A stretch of DNA of 64,000 nucleotides from Reinekea sp. G2M2-21 (GTDB lineage Bacteria; Pseudomonadota; Gammaproteobacteria; Pseudomonadales; Natronospirillaceae), in NCBI RefSeq assembly GCF_015687175.1, contig NZ_JADPQG010000006.1:217706-281705 (forward strand), written 5' to 3'. The notes below the pieces were generated by a model. The model did no database searches, was not told the DNA's origin, and saw nothing but the letters and a program-made list of their open reading frames with translations. The translations under genes were made by a program, and so were the position numbers. Positions 26,573 through 36,714 of this stretch are shown piece by piece. Position 1 is the stretch's first letter. Each line of letters starts with the position of its first letter.

Positions 26573-26955
26573 TAAGCCTCAACTTACAGTGTTGAATCAG
26601 TCAATTTCATCCGGCTCAACGCCCGTAAATTGAGTGGTCAACGTCAACTGAGTGCGCGTTTCAACGGCCTCGCCTCTGGTTTGCTCTGCGGCTTTCAATA
26701 CAATTTCGCCGTCCTCGGCAAAGCTGTTCACAGATAACAAGCTGATGAAAGCAACGAATGTGCATGAGATTAACTTAGTCATTTCATTTCCCTTTCTTAA
26801 TGAGTTTGCGTATGGCGCAGTCGGTAAACTGGCTTTTCGTCTCAAAGAAACTTGCCATCTCTTTGATGTGTGTAGAATCCGCGATTTCGGCTTTTTGCAA
26901 AATAACCCAGTTAGGGGTCACCCTGGGTGAGGAGAATCTCACCCGGTTGTGGGAG
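26573..26955. repeat. 383-bp direct repeat, left copy
   Basis: Aligns without visible gaps with 49253-49635, roughly nine bases in ten identical, same orientation. It contains a 61-codon secreted-peptide gene, a conserved upstream open frame and a hairpin GGGTGAG...CTCACCC near its right end. Similarity stops abruptly at TAAGCCTCAACTTA on the left and GGTTGTGGGAG on the right. The copies bracket the pectin genes. Confidence 0.85.
26597..26782 (-). CDS. Small secreted peptide, copy 1
   Basis: A 61-aa protein with a clean signal peptide (MTKLISCTFVAFISLLSVNS, cleavage after SFA) and a mature part of about 38 residues, DGEIVLKAAEQTRGEAVETR to the C-terminus VEPDEID. A paralogue differing at six residues is encoded at 49277-49462; most nucleotide differences outside the signal peptide are conservative, so the peptide seems to be kept by selection. 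An AAGGGAA ribosome site precedes the ATG. Function not recognised. Confidence 0.65.
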   Translation of the reverse strand: MTKLISCTFVAFISLLSVNSFAEDGEIVLKAAEQTRGEAVETRTQLTLTTQFTGVEPDEID

Positions 26956-26964
26956 GGGGAATGA
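26784..26964 (-). other. Conserved open stretch upstream of the secreted-peptide gene
   Basis: Open frame in both repeat copies ending THIKEMASFFETKSQ, TDCAI and KLI(K/T)KGK, with its TGA one base before the peptide ATG. Conservation of the frame in both copies could mean a coupled upstream gene, or simply reflect recent duplication. No start codon with a ribosome site is evident in the second copy. Confidence 0.3.
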
Positions 26965-27092
26965 GCGAAATATGGAAATCGCGAAGAAACACGAAATCGT
27001 GGGCTCGACAAGTCTAAGTACGGTGGCGAAAGCCCGACTCGCCCGACAACGAGTAAACCAGCCGGGCTTTAAGACAATTCATTTGAAAGTAA

Positions 27093-27341
<249 letters not shown>

Positions 27342-27806
27342 AAAAGCCTGATCACGACCATAAATCCCGGTCACCAAAGTTGGGATATCAATCCAAGTAA
27401 TCGCAATCTCCAGACCCTAGTTCGTTGTTTTCATCTAATATTTTCGGACCTACTTAACATTTTTGAAATAATGTTTCATTATTTAAAGAATACATTTGCA
27501 TTAAAATAACAACAACGTACCATAAAAGCATGAAATTTTTGATCGGCCTTAGAGTACATAGGTTTTTTTGCGCAATAAGTCTAAATACCTCCAATAACAA
27601 TACGTAGATTTAGCGCTGGCAGAAATTATCAACCTTAAGCAATTGCACCTAACAGCTCCTTCAGCTGCTAAAAATCTCGATCGAAGATTCTGGCAAATTC
27701 ACGTGTACCTGGCGTCATAACCTAGAAATCTGCGAGGAAATATGGTGATCGCCGCGATGAAAACACAAGAGGTTTGTCTCAAAAACAACAATTAGAAGGA
27801 CAGCAA
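27342..27806. promoter_or_regulatory. Leader of the modular pectate lyase gene
   Basis: AT-rich, no gene seen. It contains a KdgR-type box at 27464-27478 and the ribosome site AAGGA at about 27796. The 330 bp between box and start leave room for the promoter; a clear -35/-10 pair could not be singled out. Confidence 0.5.
27464..27478. promoter_or_regulatory. KdgR-type operator
   Basis: TGAAATAATGTTTCA, a near-perfect palindrome close to the enterobacterial KdgR core TGAAACATTGTTTCA (three mismatches), with A/T flanks on both sides as in known sites. Confidence 0.65.
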
Positions 27807-30800
27807 ATGACTATACTCATAAACTTCCGAAATCAGCTTGCAAGAGTGGTCGTAGTGGCCTCTACACTCTGTGCTGGCACTGTATTCGCAGGCACCGGTG
27901 GATTTGCCTCCCTGAATGGCGGCACCACGGGCGGGGCGGGTGGCCAAGTCGTCTACGCCACCAGCGGGACAGAAATCCACGCTGCTATCTGTAACAGAGC
28001 TAGTAACGACACGCCGATCATCATTCACGTCGCAGGCACGATTAATCACGGTAATACCTTCAAGCAAACTGGCAGCTGTAATACCGCAGATGGTGTAATC
28101 GAGCTGAAGGACATCAATAACGTATCGATCATTGGTGTAGGCTCAGGCGTATTGTTCGATGAACTGGGCATTCATATACGCAACTCCAGCAACATCATCC
28201 TGCAAAACCTACACGTACGTAACGTAAAGAAATCAGGCTCCCCGACTTCAAATGGTGGTGACGCCATCGGTATGGAGTCGGACGTGTCTAACGTTTGGGT
28301 GGATCACGTCACATTGGAAGCGCAAGGCGGTGAAAGCGATGGCTATGACGCTCTGTTCGATATGAAAGCAGGCACAAAATATGTCACGCTGTCTTATAGT
28401 ATCTTACGCAACTCAGGCCGAGGCGGCTTGGTTGGTTCCAGCGATAGTGATACCAACAACGGACCGGTCACATTCCATCACAATTTGTACCAAAACATCG
28501 ATTCTCGATTGCCTCTATTGCGCGGTGCGACAGCGCATGCGTACAACAATTTTTATGAAGGTATAAACAAGTCTGGGATGAACCCTCGCATCGGCGGCCA
28601 AATCAAAGCTGAACACAATGTGTTTAAGGATTCCAAAGACCCTATCGGTACGTTCTACACCAATGACATGGGGTACTGGGATCTCAACGGCAACATTTTT
28701 GACAACGTTACTTGGACGGAAGAAGGTGATAAAAACCATCCGGCCGGTCCCGACCCTGTTTCCACCACTTACGTCACCATTCCTTATTCTTACACGCTCG
28801 ACGCTGCAAATTGTGTTCGCGACATCGTTTTAGCTACTGCCGGTGCGAACAAAGGTTTGGCTGTTTCTGATGGCAGCTGTTCACCTGACTCTGGGGGCGA
28901 TAATGGTGGCGATAGCGGTTCGGACAATGGTGGCAACACAGGAAAGGTTGTCATCGAAGCAGGCACTAACTTCTCTATCGGTGCTGGTTCGGATGGCAGC
29001 TCCAAGGGTAGTGGAACGAGCTATGGCAACGTTCGTGACGGAAACACCAACACTTATTGGTCGCCTTCCGGTAGCACGGGAACAATTTCGATCAAAGGAT
29101 TATCCAGCTCTATAAACGCTGTTCGTATCATCGAAGCCGCAGGCAGTGAAGGTACTAATGCGGCATGGACACTGGTTAATGCGGACAATGGCAACACGCT
29201 CGCAGCAGGCAATGCGTTACCGAGCTATATCGTGTTCGAGGATACGTCACTTACGAAAATCAGTTTCGTGATGACTTCGGCCAACGGGACGCCAAGAATT
29301 GCTGAATTCGAAACCTATCACGCCACCCTCGGTGACAATGGCTCGGACTCTGGAGGTGACAACGGTTCGGACCACGGTGGCGATAATGGTTCCGACAACG
29401 GCTCAGACTCTGGCAATGACAGTGGTTCTTCCACAGGTGTTGTAACCGCTGGTGAAAACTTCTCACTTTCTGCAGATTCTGACGGCAGCTCCAAAGGCAA
29501 CGGTACCAGTTACAGTAATGTACGAGATGGGAACCTAACTACTTACTGGTCTCCTTCAGGCACAACCGGCCGCATTTCAGTGAAAGGGTTGTCTTCAACA
29601 ATCAATGCTGTTCGCATTATCGAACTAGCCGGCTCTGAAGGTACTATTACCAGCTGGAAGATTACAAACCACGACAACGGTGAGGAAATCGCCAGTGGCT
29701 CAACCCTTAACGGCTATATCGTATTTGATGCCATTTCGCCAAGTAAATTGAACTTGGAAATTCTGTCAGCCACAGGTACTCCGCGCATCGCTGAATTTGA
29801 AACCCATAACGCAACTCTGGGCAATACAGATGACAACGGTTCAGGCAATGGCGGTGGTTCAGGCGGAGATGATAACGACGGAGGCATAAACTACCCAGAT
29901 GCTGCATGCGCCGAACTCATTAACAACGACAACATCAACTGGCGCGAGTCGTCTTTACAATCTGATCAGGAAATTGTGAAATGCCTGTCTGAATCCTTAG
30001 GAACGCCTGTTGGTTATGGAGAGAACACAACAGGTGGCTATGACCCTTATGGTTCCAGCAATCTGGTCGTTATTACTAACGACAAACCGGAAGATCAGAT
30101 CCTTGCGGCCATATCCTCCTCCGATTTCAATTGGATTGTTTTCGATAAAGAGGATTTTAAAAACGAAACGCCGGTGATGATGTATCGCCCGTATTGTACA
30201 GATTCAAACCTTCGTTCTGCGTTAGGCGCTGATGAGCAAACGTGTCGTAACCCATACGCCTGGTGTTCAGAAAATGACGTGTCGTCATCGGATTGCTTAG
30301 AAACATTCTTCAACGACAAACTGAATGATAAGAGCTTGCCGGTTCGCAACTATTTGATCGACAGCAACACCACAATTGATGGTCGGGGAGCGAACGCTAC
30401 CTTCACGTTCAATGGATTTAAAATTGGATCGGATGCTAGTGGGGCCCCGACTCACACGTCAGAAAATGTCATTATCACCAACAATAAGTTTGTCGGTGTC
30501 GGCCATGTGGAAGATCATAACTTGGATCCGGATATGATTCGCTCTACTGGTGCATCACACGACATATGGATTCATCAGAACACTTTTGATACCACAGGTG
30601 ACTCTGCTTACGACGTTAAAGTTGGGGCGTACGACATTACCGTATCCTTCAATAAATTGGTGAATGTAAAACGCGCTGCGTTGCATGGCTCCAGTGACAG
30701 CCGAGAAATCAATTCTCAGATCACAACAACGGTTCACAACAATTTGTATGTGACCACCGACGAACACTTCGGCGATTCCAGTTATAACACTATGCGCCGT

Positions 30801-31283
30801 GTACCTCTGTTACGCCGTGGTCAAACACATTTACTCAACAATGTATTCTATGGCTATCGGAAAGACCTCATGAGCCTTAGAGTCGGTGCAAAAGCATTGC
30901 TTGAGGAAAACCTGTTTATGAATCCTGTGGACAACTCCAAAGAAGACGACCTGAGCGATTGGCAAAGAGAGCTCTTTGCAGACGCTGTTACCGATGGCGC
31001 GTTGGAAGTGAAAAACAGTTATGTATACGAGTCCGGTGAAAATTGCTCCGCAACGGGTACGAATGCTTCGTTGGATGTGGTAAACGGCAGTGTGCCAAAT
31101 ATGATGAACGACTATAACGGTACATCGCAAAGCTCGATCAATTCGAACCGTCTATCTGCTGGAAACGACTTAAGAAATTATGTCCTCGCCACCGCTGGTA
31201 AAGGTGCATTGACACCTTGGGTTAGCACTTACAGCCCAGGCAAAAGTCACATCCTGTCGGCCGCTCCAAGTAGTTGTCAGTAA
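27807..31283 (+). CDS. Secreted modular pectate lyase with two PL1 domains and two carbohydrate-binding-like modules
   Basis: An 1158-aa extracellular enzyme. The start at 27807 gives a signal peptide (cleavage after TVFA). Domain order: PL1 lyase 1 (about 30-345; WVDHVTLEAQG, catalytic-Arg segment NPRIGGQIKAEHN), a Gly/Asp/Ser linker, discoidin-like module A (about 375-500), a second Asp/Gly linker, module B (about 540-665, same pattern SDGSSKGxGTSY.NVRDG..TYWSPSG), a third linker, then PL1-like domain 2 (about 700-1158; DIWIHQNTFDTTGDSAYD, LMSLRVGAKALLEENLF). Both catalytic domains retain the Arg segment. PL1 enzymes cut polygalacturonate by Ca-dependent beta-elimination. It is first in the pectin island and has a KdgR box upstream. 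Confidence 0.85.
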   Translation: MTILINFRNQLARVVVVASTLCAGTVFAGTGGFASLNGGTTGGAGGQVVYATSGTEIHAAICNRASNDTPIIIHVAGTINHGNTFKQTGSCNTADGVIELKDINNVSIIGVGSGVLFDELGIHIRNSSNIILQNLHVRNVKKSGSPTSNGGDAIGMESDVSNVWVDHVTLEAQGGESDGYDALFDMKAGTKYVTLSYSILRNSGRGGLVGSSDSDTNNGPVTFHHNLYQNIDSRLPLLRGATAHAYNNFYEGINKSGMNPRIGGQIKAEHNVFKDSKDPIGTFYTNDMGYWDLNGNIFDNVTWTEEGDKNHPAGPDPVSTTYVTIPYSYTLDAANCVRDIVLATAGANKGLAVSDGSCSPDSGGDNGGDSGSDNGGNTGKVVIEAGTNFSIGAGSDGSSKGSGTSYGNVRDGNTNTYWSPSGSTGTISIKGLSSSINAVRIIEAAGSEGTNAAWTLVNADNGNTLAAGNALPSYIVFEDTSLTKISFVMTSANGTPRIAEFETYHATLGDNGSDSGGDNGSDHGGDNGSDNGSDSGNDSGSSTGVVTAGENFSLSADSDGSSKGNGTSYSNVRDGNLTTYWSPSGTTGRISVKGLSSTINAVRIIELAGSEGTITSWKITNHDNGEEIASGSTLNGYIVFDAISPSKLNLEILSATGTPRIAEFETHNATLGNTDDNGSGNGGGSGGDDNDGGINYPDAACAELINNDNINWRESSLQSDQEIVKCLSESLGTPVGYGENTTGGYDPYGSSNLVVITNDKPEDQILAAISSSDFNWIVFDKEDFKNETPVMMYRPYCTDSNLRSALGADEQTCRNPYAWCSENDVSSSDCLETFFNDKLNDKSLPVRNYLIDSNTTIDGRGANATFTFNGFKIGSDASGAPTHTSENVIITNNKFVGVGHVEDHNLDPDMIRSTGASHDIWIHQNTFDTTGDSAYDVKVGAYDITVSFNKLVNVKRAALHGSSDSREINSQITTTVHNNLYVTTDEHFGDSSYNTMRRVPLLRRGQTHLLNNVFYGYRKDLMSLRVGAKALLEENLFMNPVDNSKEDDLSDWQRELFADAVTDGALEVKNSYVYESGENCSATGTNASLDVVNGSVPNMMNDYNGTSQSSINSNRLSAGNDLRNYVLATAGKGALTPWVSTYSPGKSHILSAAPSSCQ

Positions 31284-31296
31284 GGGTGTTACTGCC

Positions 31297-31331
31297 CCAA
31301 GCGTTCTTTGACTGATCCAAGGAACGCTTGG
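31297..31331 (+). terminator. Hairpin between the two pectate lyase genes
   Basis: Stem CCAAGCGTTC / GAACGCTTGG with a 15-base loop, then TTTAATC. It starts 14 bases after the modular lyase stop. The weak T-run means partial termination or a 3' stabilising hairpin is as likely as full termination. Confidence 0.55.
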
Positions 31332-31424
31332 TTTAATCTCACTCACAGACGCCTCATCGAACCAAAATGCAATTACAAAAAAACGGTGACCGTTCTGTGG
31401 TTAACCTCAGTTCAAGGAGTCGCC

Positions 31425-32912
31425 ATGAACATGAAACTAAACATCACTGCTGCCTCTCTAACCCTCTGTTTAGCAGCAGGATGTGCCCAATTCGGCCTTA
31501 TTCAAAACGAACAATCTCCATACGCAAAAGAAACATTACACCCCAGCGATGGTTGGGCTTTTTTAGAAGGGTCGGTTACCGGTGGTAGTAACGCCGTTGA
31601 GGAGCTAATCTTCACCGTTGATTCGCGCAAAGCCTTTGTCGACGCTTTATCTCTTGCCGGTAATGAACCCAAAATCATTCAGATAAAGGGAACCATCAAC
31701 CTTTCAAGCGATGACGAAGGCAAGGAGTTAACGGAAGCGGACTATGCAGTCGCACCCTACGAATTTGAAGCTTACAAAGACGCTTACGCACCAGCGGTAT
31801 GGAATATAAATCCGTTAGTAAAAGGGCGTCCGCTGCGCAAACTGACGGGCGAGCAGGAAGAAGCACGTAAAGCATCTGCAGCAAATCAAAAAGCCCATAT
31901 TGTTGTGTCAATACCTTCCAACACGACACTGATTGGACTCGGTAAAGACGCAAAGGTCATCAAAGGAACACTATCGATAGGTTCTGGTACGGAAAACGTC
32001 ATTATTCGAAATATAAATTTTCAAGATGCTTTTGACTACTTCCCGGCGTGGGATCCAGGTGACAGTTTCAAAGTCGATACCAGCTACCCTGGCTGTCAAG
32101 ATGTATACGAGAACGTCGACGTAGGTCCACAAAAGTGTCGAGGTGGTCGCTGGAATGCAGAATACGACCTAATTTCGATCAGCGGTGCCACTCGAATTTG
32201 GATTGACCAATGTACATTCTCTGATGGGGATCGAACCGACGATCAATTTCCGCCAATTTATCCATTCCCTCAAAACGAAATCACGCAAAAAGTTCAACAC
32301 CATGATGGTTTAATCGATATTACGAACCAAGCCGATCTGATAACCATTTCCAACAGCCATTTCCACGATCATGACAAGGCGATACTGATTGGTAACAGTG
32401 ACAAGAAAACTCAGGATGAGGGTCACCTTCGAGTGACCCTGCACAGCAATTTCTTCGAAAATGTTGGCCAACGTATGCCTCGTGTACGCTACGGAAAAGT
32501 ACATAGCTACAACAACCTGTTTGTGGGCAACGCACTGGGGGCCGGAACTGGCAACAATTCTTACGAGGCGCACTTGAATTCTTTGAGCATCGCTCCAAAG
32601 CATAATGTTGTACGCAATGTGTTAGGTGCGGGTATCAACTCAGCTATCTACAGTGAAAATAATGTGTTCTTCATTGAAAATGGTTCGGCAGCGAACGCAG
32701 TGAGCAATATGAAAGGTGAAGTCTTCTTTGATTCGGGCTCTTGGTTTAATGGAGTGCCTGTCGATTTACTCCAGTTAGCTAATGAAGCAAGCGGTAAGCC
32801 TATGTCTGCGGAGGTTGGTTGGACTCCAAATTTATATGGTGAGAATAATCTACTTCCGACAGAAGACGTTGAACGGTTTGTAAAACGTCACGCTGGTGCC
32901 GGTAAATTATAG
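31425..32912 (+). CDS. Pectate lyase lipoprotein, PL1 family
   Basis: A 495-aa lyase with a lipoprotein signal (MNMKLNITAASLTLCLAAGC). The PL1 beta-helix is seen from NTTLIGLGKDAKVIKG onward: FDYFPAWDP, RIWIDQCTFSDGDRTDDQFP, HHDGLIDITNQADLITISNS, RVTLHSNFFENVGQRMPRVR. The order DG..D..N.A..ITIS and the R-MPRVR-G strand match PL1 calcium and catalytic segments. It is probably held at the outer membrane, where it could shorten polygalacturonate released by the free enzyme before import. The start at 31425 has an AAGGAG site 6 bases ahead. Confidence 0.85.
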   Translation: MNMKLNITAASLTLCLAAGCAQFGLIQNEQSPYAKETLHPSDGWAFLEGSVTGGSNAVEELIFTVDSRKAFVDALSLAGNEPKIIQIKGTINLSSDDEGKELTEADYAVAPYEFEAYKDAYAPAVWNINPLVKGRPLRKLTGEQEEARKASAANQKAHIVVSIPSNTTLIGLGKDAKVIKGTLSIGSGTENVIIRNINFQDAFDYFPAWDPGDSFKVDTSYPGCQDVYENVDVGPQKCRGGRWNAEYDLISISGATRIWIDQCTFSDGDRTDDQFPPIYPFPQNEITQKVQHHDGLIDITNQADLITISNSHFHDHDKAILIGNSDKKTQDEGHLRVTLHSNFFENVGQRMPRVRYGKVHSYNNLFVGNALGAGTGNNSYEAHLNSLSIAPKHNVVRNVLGAGINSAIYSENNVFFIENGSAANAVSNMKGEVFFDSGSWFNGVPVDLLQLANEASGKPMSAEVGWTPNLYGENNLLPTEDVERFVKRHAGAGKL

Positions 32913-33444
32913 TAAGAGCTAGTGACCTGAGTCTGAAGTTCACATGTATTCGGCGTGCCATTCAAGCTTTATAGCTAGGCGTCTCTCGCAGTCAATGGTT
33001 ATTCTATTGACAAGAGACAGAACAACGCTAGAGCGCTTGAATGTCCCGCCCGAAGGGAGCTAATGGTAAACACTACTACGGCGTTGCTCTTCTTGAAAAG
33101 ATCTCGATATTCTCTACAAAGAGCGCCTTGTACTAGCGCATTCCATTAGCTCTGAAACTATACGAACTTCCGACTCAGGACACTAGGACAGCTCTGATTA
33201 CTTCAAATCACTTAGTCCTATCAGATCGAAGGATGAGCGAGGCGTGTGTTGCAGAGAATGACGAGTCCTTTTCAAAATACACAACAAAGCTCAGTCATCG
33301 ATCTGAAGGACCCTGAGGGCGGGGCTGAAATGGCAAATTTCGTTGCTGAGTCATTTGTTAAGATAATGAGCTGTCTGCAGAGCTTGCGTAAAAACTTCCG
33401 AATCTCTGCATCCGCCTAGATATATGGCAATTTCGCAGAGGTCC
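32913..33444. other. Non-coding region with remnant sequence
   Basis: No gene recognised. A 16-base block AATGACGAGTCCTTTT at 33257-33272 recurs at 49060-49075 in the other flank of the island, which suggests that both are leftovers of one mobile element. Confidence 0.4.
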
Positions 33445-33681
33445 CTAGGCAGCTTGGTAAATTGAGCGGCCACTTCCGGCGCGCTTTTTAAATTCGAGGT
33501 ACCTTGGGTATTCAGCCAGAGAAACTATCTGCTTATAGAAAGTTTCATATGCCAGGATCGTTTCGCTGTTCCAAGTCCGCTCTTCACAGAACCCCAGATC
33601 CATTTCGATCCGTTGAAAACCGACGGCGCAGGGTGTAACAAAACAGTATGGCGACCAATTTAGCTTTAGCGAGAAATGCCC
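33445..33681 (-). pseudogene. Open remnant, unknown origin
   Basis: A frame of 78 codons without an early ATG, reading for example FQRIEMDLGFCEERTWNSET and ETFYKQIVSLAEYPRYLEFK. Amino-acid composition is protein-like, which suggests the 3' end of a truncated gene, but I do not recognise it. Confidence 0.25.
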
Positions 33682-33727
33682 CTAAAACGGCAAAGGAAAG
33701 ATTATTGGCATTCTCTGATTCAAAGAA

Positions 33728-35362
33728 TCAACACAGTTGATTGTAGATATCCTTAACGTCCATTGTATTCTTAATACTGCCATCTGACATTTTCATTTCC
33801 CCGTGAATATATCCACCTTGGCTTCGATATTCTGGGATAGCATCAGCACAACCTCGTTCAGCAGCGACAAGTGATAGCAGCGCTAACGGAGTGACATCAT
33901 CAAACCGACAGTACGCGTGCTGCTTGCTTTTTAAATAGAGCCCACGGTGATAACTCCGTTTGCGTATGTTGGCACCCAACTTATGTGCAAGCTTGAGGAA
34001 GTCACCATGGTTGGTTGATTTATGCATTTCAAGTGCAGCAAACAAGAACAGTTCGCCATCGTTCTCCGTCTCTAGATTGACCTTCAAATTGCATTCTTGC
34101 CAATCTCCAAGGTCAAAATGTTTAGCCATCTGACAAACCACATCATAGATTTTTTCGCTTCGGCAAACCGCCCAGTTCGTAACGTAAGCCAAAAAAACAT
34201 GAGGTGGGAGTTTGCGTCGAATAAATGGCAATCCCGCTTTACCGTAATAACCGGTCCTTGGAATAACTTTGCCCGTTAAATCTTTTCCATCAGCAAACAT
34301 AGGTTTAATTTCATTGGTCTGAGCATCATAGGCATAGTGAGCCCAAGCTTCGAGCCCCTCTGTCGTCCACTGCAACAGCTGCTGACCACTCTGACCAAGC
34401 CTTCTCGCCAATACCGTTTGAGTATAAGCGCAGTCTCCGTAAATTCCTTCCGGACCATTTAGCGCTTCTTCGTCCATTTTAAACAAGACCCAGGCTTCTT
34501 TGGCGACATCGCCATATTCAGCACCGAATTGGCGCTGGGCTCGGTCACCCCAAAATGAAAATGTGTACTGCGGATGATCTTCGCTAAGTGGCGGCTCCCC
34601 TTTTTTGGCGGGCCGGTTGTATTGATAGCAGCCCAACTGAGTTTCTGGATGGCGGCTTTCTACATACTGACGCATTAAGAAGTTCGCCCATGATAAAGCG
34701 CCAGTATCATTAGTCAGCGAGTACATCATGCCGGCGGCATAGGTAAGATCATTTCCAATGTTAACAAAGGATAGCCCGTTCATTTCTCGTAGAGGCTCCA
34801 GTGTTAATGTTTGCTTATGTTTCCAAAGATTCTCAGCATCAAAATCTAAACCAAATTGACCATGACGGGACATTTCAAGGGTGTCCCAGTCGGTCACATG
34901 TGAGTTCCATATCGACTTTATTAACTTCTCAGTCGCGGTAGCATCCGTTTCATACATCAACTCATAAAATGGGCAATGATGTTTCAGTTCATGTACTTTT
35001 CTTTTATTCTCAGGACCGACAATCACCAGGGTTTTCATATCGATAAAACAATGGCCACCCCAATGAACAAGCCCGCTACTATCCGAATGATCAAAGTGCC
35101 ATTGAATGGCACTTTTGGCAGCAGCAACGTATTTATCATCTCCGGTAATGACAGATAGACCGGCAAAAAAACGGAACAAGTTTTGTTGACTGGCGATATT
35201 CGACACTTCCCACGACTGACCGTCAGAATTTATCCATTCAACTGGCTGGCCAGAAACTGAATTACAACCATCGAAAAACAAAGGCGAACCATGGTATGGA
35301 TCCCTAAAATTCTCAATAATTCGATTGGCATACCAGATCAGTTCATTTAGTAACGTGTTCAT
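33728..35362 (-). CDS. pelW: Cytoplasmic exopolygalacturonate lyase, PL2 (PelW type)
   Basis: A 544-aa protein without signal peptide, which agrees with PelW (about 543 aa in Dickeya) rather than with periplasmic PelX/PL2. Hallmarks of PL2: the start NELIWYANRIIENFRDPYHG SPLFFDG-type region, HWGGHCFIDMKTL, KVHELKHHCPFYELMYE and the Arg/Lys-rich SRHGQFG. PelW releases unsaturated digalacturonate from the reducing end of short oligogalacturonides inside the cell. The gene overlaps the upstream MATE gene by four bases (ATGA), so the two are translated together. Confidence 0.85.
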   Translation of the reverse strand: MNTLLNELIWYANRIIENFRDPYHGSPLFFDGCNSVSGQPVEWINSDGQSWEVSNIASQQNLFRFFAGLSVITGDDKYVAAAKSAIQWHFDHSDSSGLVHWGGHCFIDMKTLVIVGPENKRKVHELKHHCPFYELMYETDATATEKLIKSIWNSHVTDWDTLEMSRHGQFGLDFDAENLWKHKQTLTLEPLREMNGLSFVNIGNDLTYAAGMMYSLTNDTGALSWANFLMRQYVESRHPETQLGCYQYNRPAKKGEPPLSEDHPQYTFSFWGDRAQRQFGAEYGDVAKEAWVLFKMDEEALNGPEGIYGDCAYTQTVLARRLGQSGQQLLQWTTEGLEAWAHYAYDAQTNEIKPMFADGKDLTGKVIPRTGYYGKAGLPFIRRKLPPHVFLAYVTNWAVCRSEKIYDVVCQMAKHFDLGDWQECNLKVNLETENDGELFLFAALEMHKSTNHGDFLKLAHKLGANIRKRSYHRGLYLKSKQHAYCRFDDVTPLALLSLVAAERGCADAIPEYRSQGGYIHGEMKMSDGSIKNTMDVKDIYNQLC

Positions 35363-36708
35363 GATTTTGAAAGCTCTTCATTTTTATACTTGATACTATT
35401 TCGGAAGATTGGAACCTTTAAACATTCCTCAACTAAAATTACACTAAAAACCCATGATAATTTGGCGTTAAAAAATATCAGGAGAGTCAGGAGCGGCAAC
35501 GCGACAATCCATTGAGTCACAAAGTGAATGGCTAAAACTTTGGAGCTGGCACCCAGCGCGCGCAACGTATTACCGCAGAGTCCATTATACGTTCGAACAA
35601 GTGGCACAAGAATATAGACAGGCGCGATTGATGCCAAACTTATTAACGTTTGTGTACTCAGATTAGAATAAAAAACTGGGAGCAACTGACTAAACAACAA
35701 GTAAAGAAAGCACAGAGTTACAGCGAGCAACATGGCAAATCTTATAGCTTGGTTTGTAAATTCAGGTATGTTGGACAGTTCATTTCGTCCTCGCATTTGA
35801 CTGACATGGATGGAAGTCGCGAGAGCCCAAGCAGTCACGAACTGAGCCCCCAGCTGCATCCACGGGAAGACCAAAACAATAGCCGCGTATTCGTTGACGC
35901 TCCGCTGAGCAAACAGGAATTGATAAAGAAGCGCACCAGTGGAAAGCATAAAAAAGTTAATGGCGATAGGCATAACCTCCACTAAGTGCGCCCTAACTGT
36001 TTTTAATGTTAGCGCTGATACTTTGTAGAAAACCGATCTGGTTTTCTCTCGCATAATACGACTCGATAGAAAAATCAGTCGAACACTTATTCCTAACACA
36101 CTCCCAATGGCCGCCCCAGTGAGCCCCAAGACTGGGGCTCCGATCAACCCATAAATAAAAATAAGACTTATTGTGAAGTTAACGGGAATCTCTATCAAAT
36201 ACCCCAAAAGCGGGACGCGGGTTTCCCCCCTGGCATTGAAAAAGACAATCATGACTTGAGTTGCTGATGAGGGAATCAGAACCCACATCACGATGAAGAG
36301 ATACTTAAACGCTTCGTCTCGTACGGCGCCTTCTGTCAATACTACATCCAATACTTGTGTGAGGTTTGTGAGAAGTACCGCCGTAACACAGAACGAAAAA
36401 AAACCATTAATCAACAGACCACAAAGGAAGTGAACGGCGACCTCTCTATGCTGATTAGCTCCAACGAAGCGCGCTAATAGCAACTGTGTCCCACTAGCCA
36501 GTGCGTATTGAAAACCAATTATGAAAGTTATAATTGCAGTAGAGATACCTAACGCAGAAATAGTGGCATCACCCAACGAAGCGATCAGTAGAACGTCCAC
36601 CAACGTCATTGATTGAACAAGGATAGAGTTTACAGCGAGAGGCCATGCCAGTGATGCGTTTTTCGCGATCAACTCACGATTCAGATACAAAGAAAACAGC
36701 CGTCCCAT
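35359..36708 (-). CDS. MATE-family transporter in the pectin operon
   Basis: A 449-aa, 12-helix membrane protein of the MATE type: PLAVNSILVQSMTLVDVLLI, ALGISTAIITFIIGFQYAL, SGTQLLLARFVGANQ and the repeat at FMLSTGALLYQFLFAQRSV. MATE proteins usually export organic cations or metabolites with Na+ or H+. It forms a two-gene operon with pelW, and a KdgR-type box ends only 6 bases before the ATG, so it belongs to the pectin regulon. Possible roles are export of unsaturated uronides, metal or acid homeostasis, or an unconventional uptake path; none is shown. No Shine-Dalgarno sequence is visible. Confidence 0.75.
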   Translation of the reverse strand: MGRLFSLYLNRELIAKNASLAWPLAVNSILVQSMTLVDVLLIASLGDATISALGISTAIITFIIGFQYALASGTQLLLARFVGANQHREVAVHFLCGLLINGFFSFCVTAVLLTNLTQVLDVVLTEGAVRDEAFKYLFIVMWVLIPSSATQVMIVFFNARGETRVPLLGYLIEIPVNFTISLIFIYGLIGAPVLGLTGAAIGSVLGISVRLIFLSSRIMREKTRSVFYKVSALTLKTVRAHLVEVMPIAINFFMLSTGALLYQFLFAQRSVNEYAAIVLVFPWMQLGAQFVTAWALATSIHVSQMRGRNELSNIPEFTNQAIRFAMLLAVTLCFLYLLFSQLLPVFYSNLSTQTLISLASIAPVYILVPLVRTYNGLCGNTLRALGASSKVLAIHFVTQWIVALPLLTLLIFFNAKLSWVFSVILVEECLKVPIFRNSIKYKNEELSKS

Positions 36709-36714
36709 TTAAAT

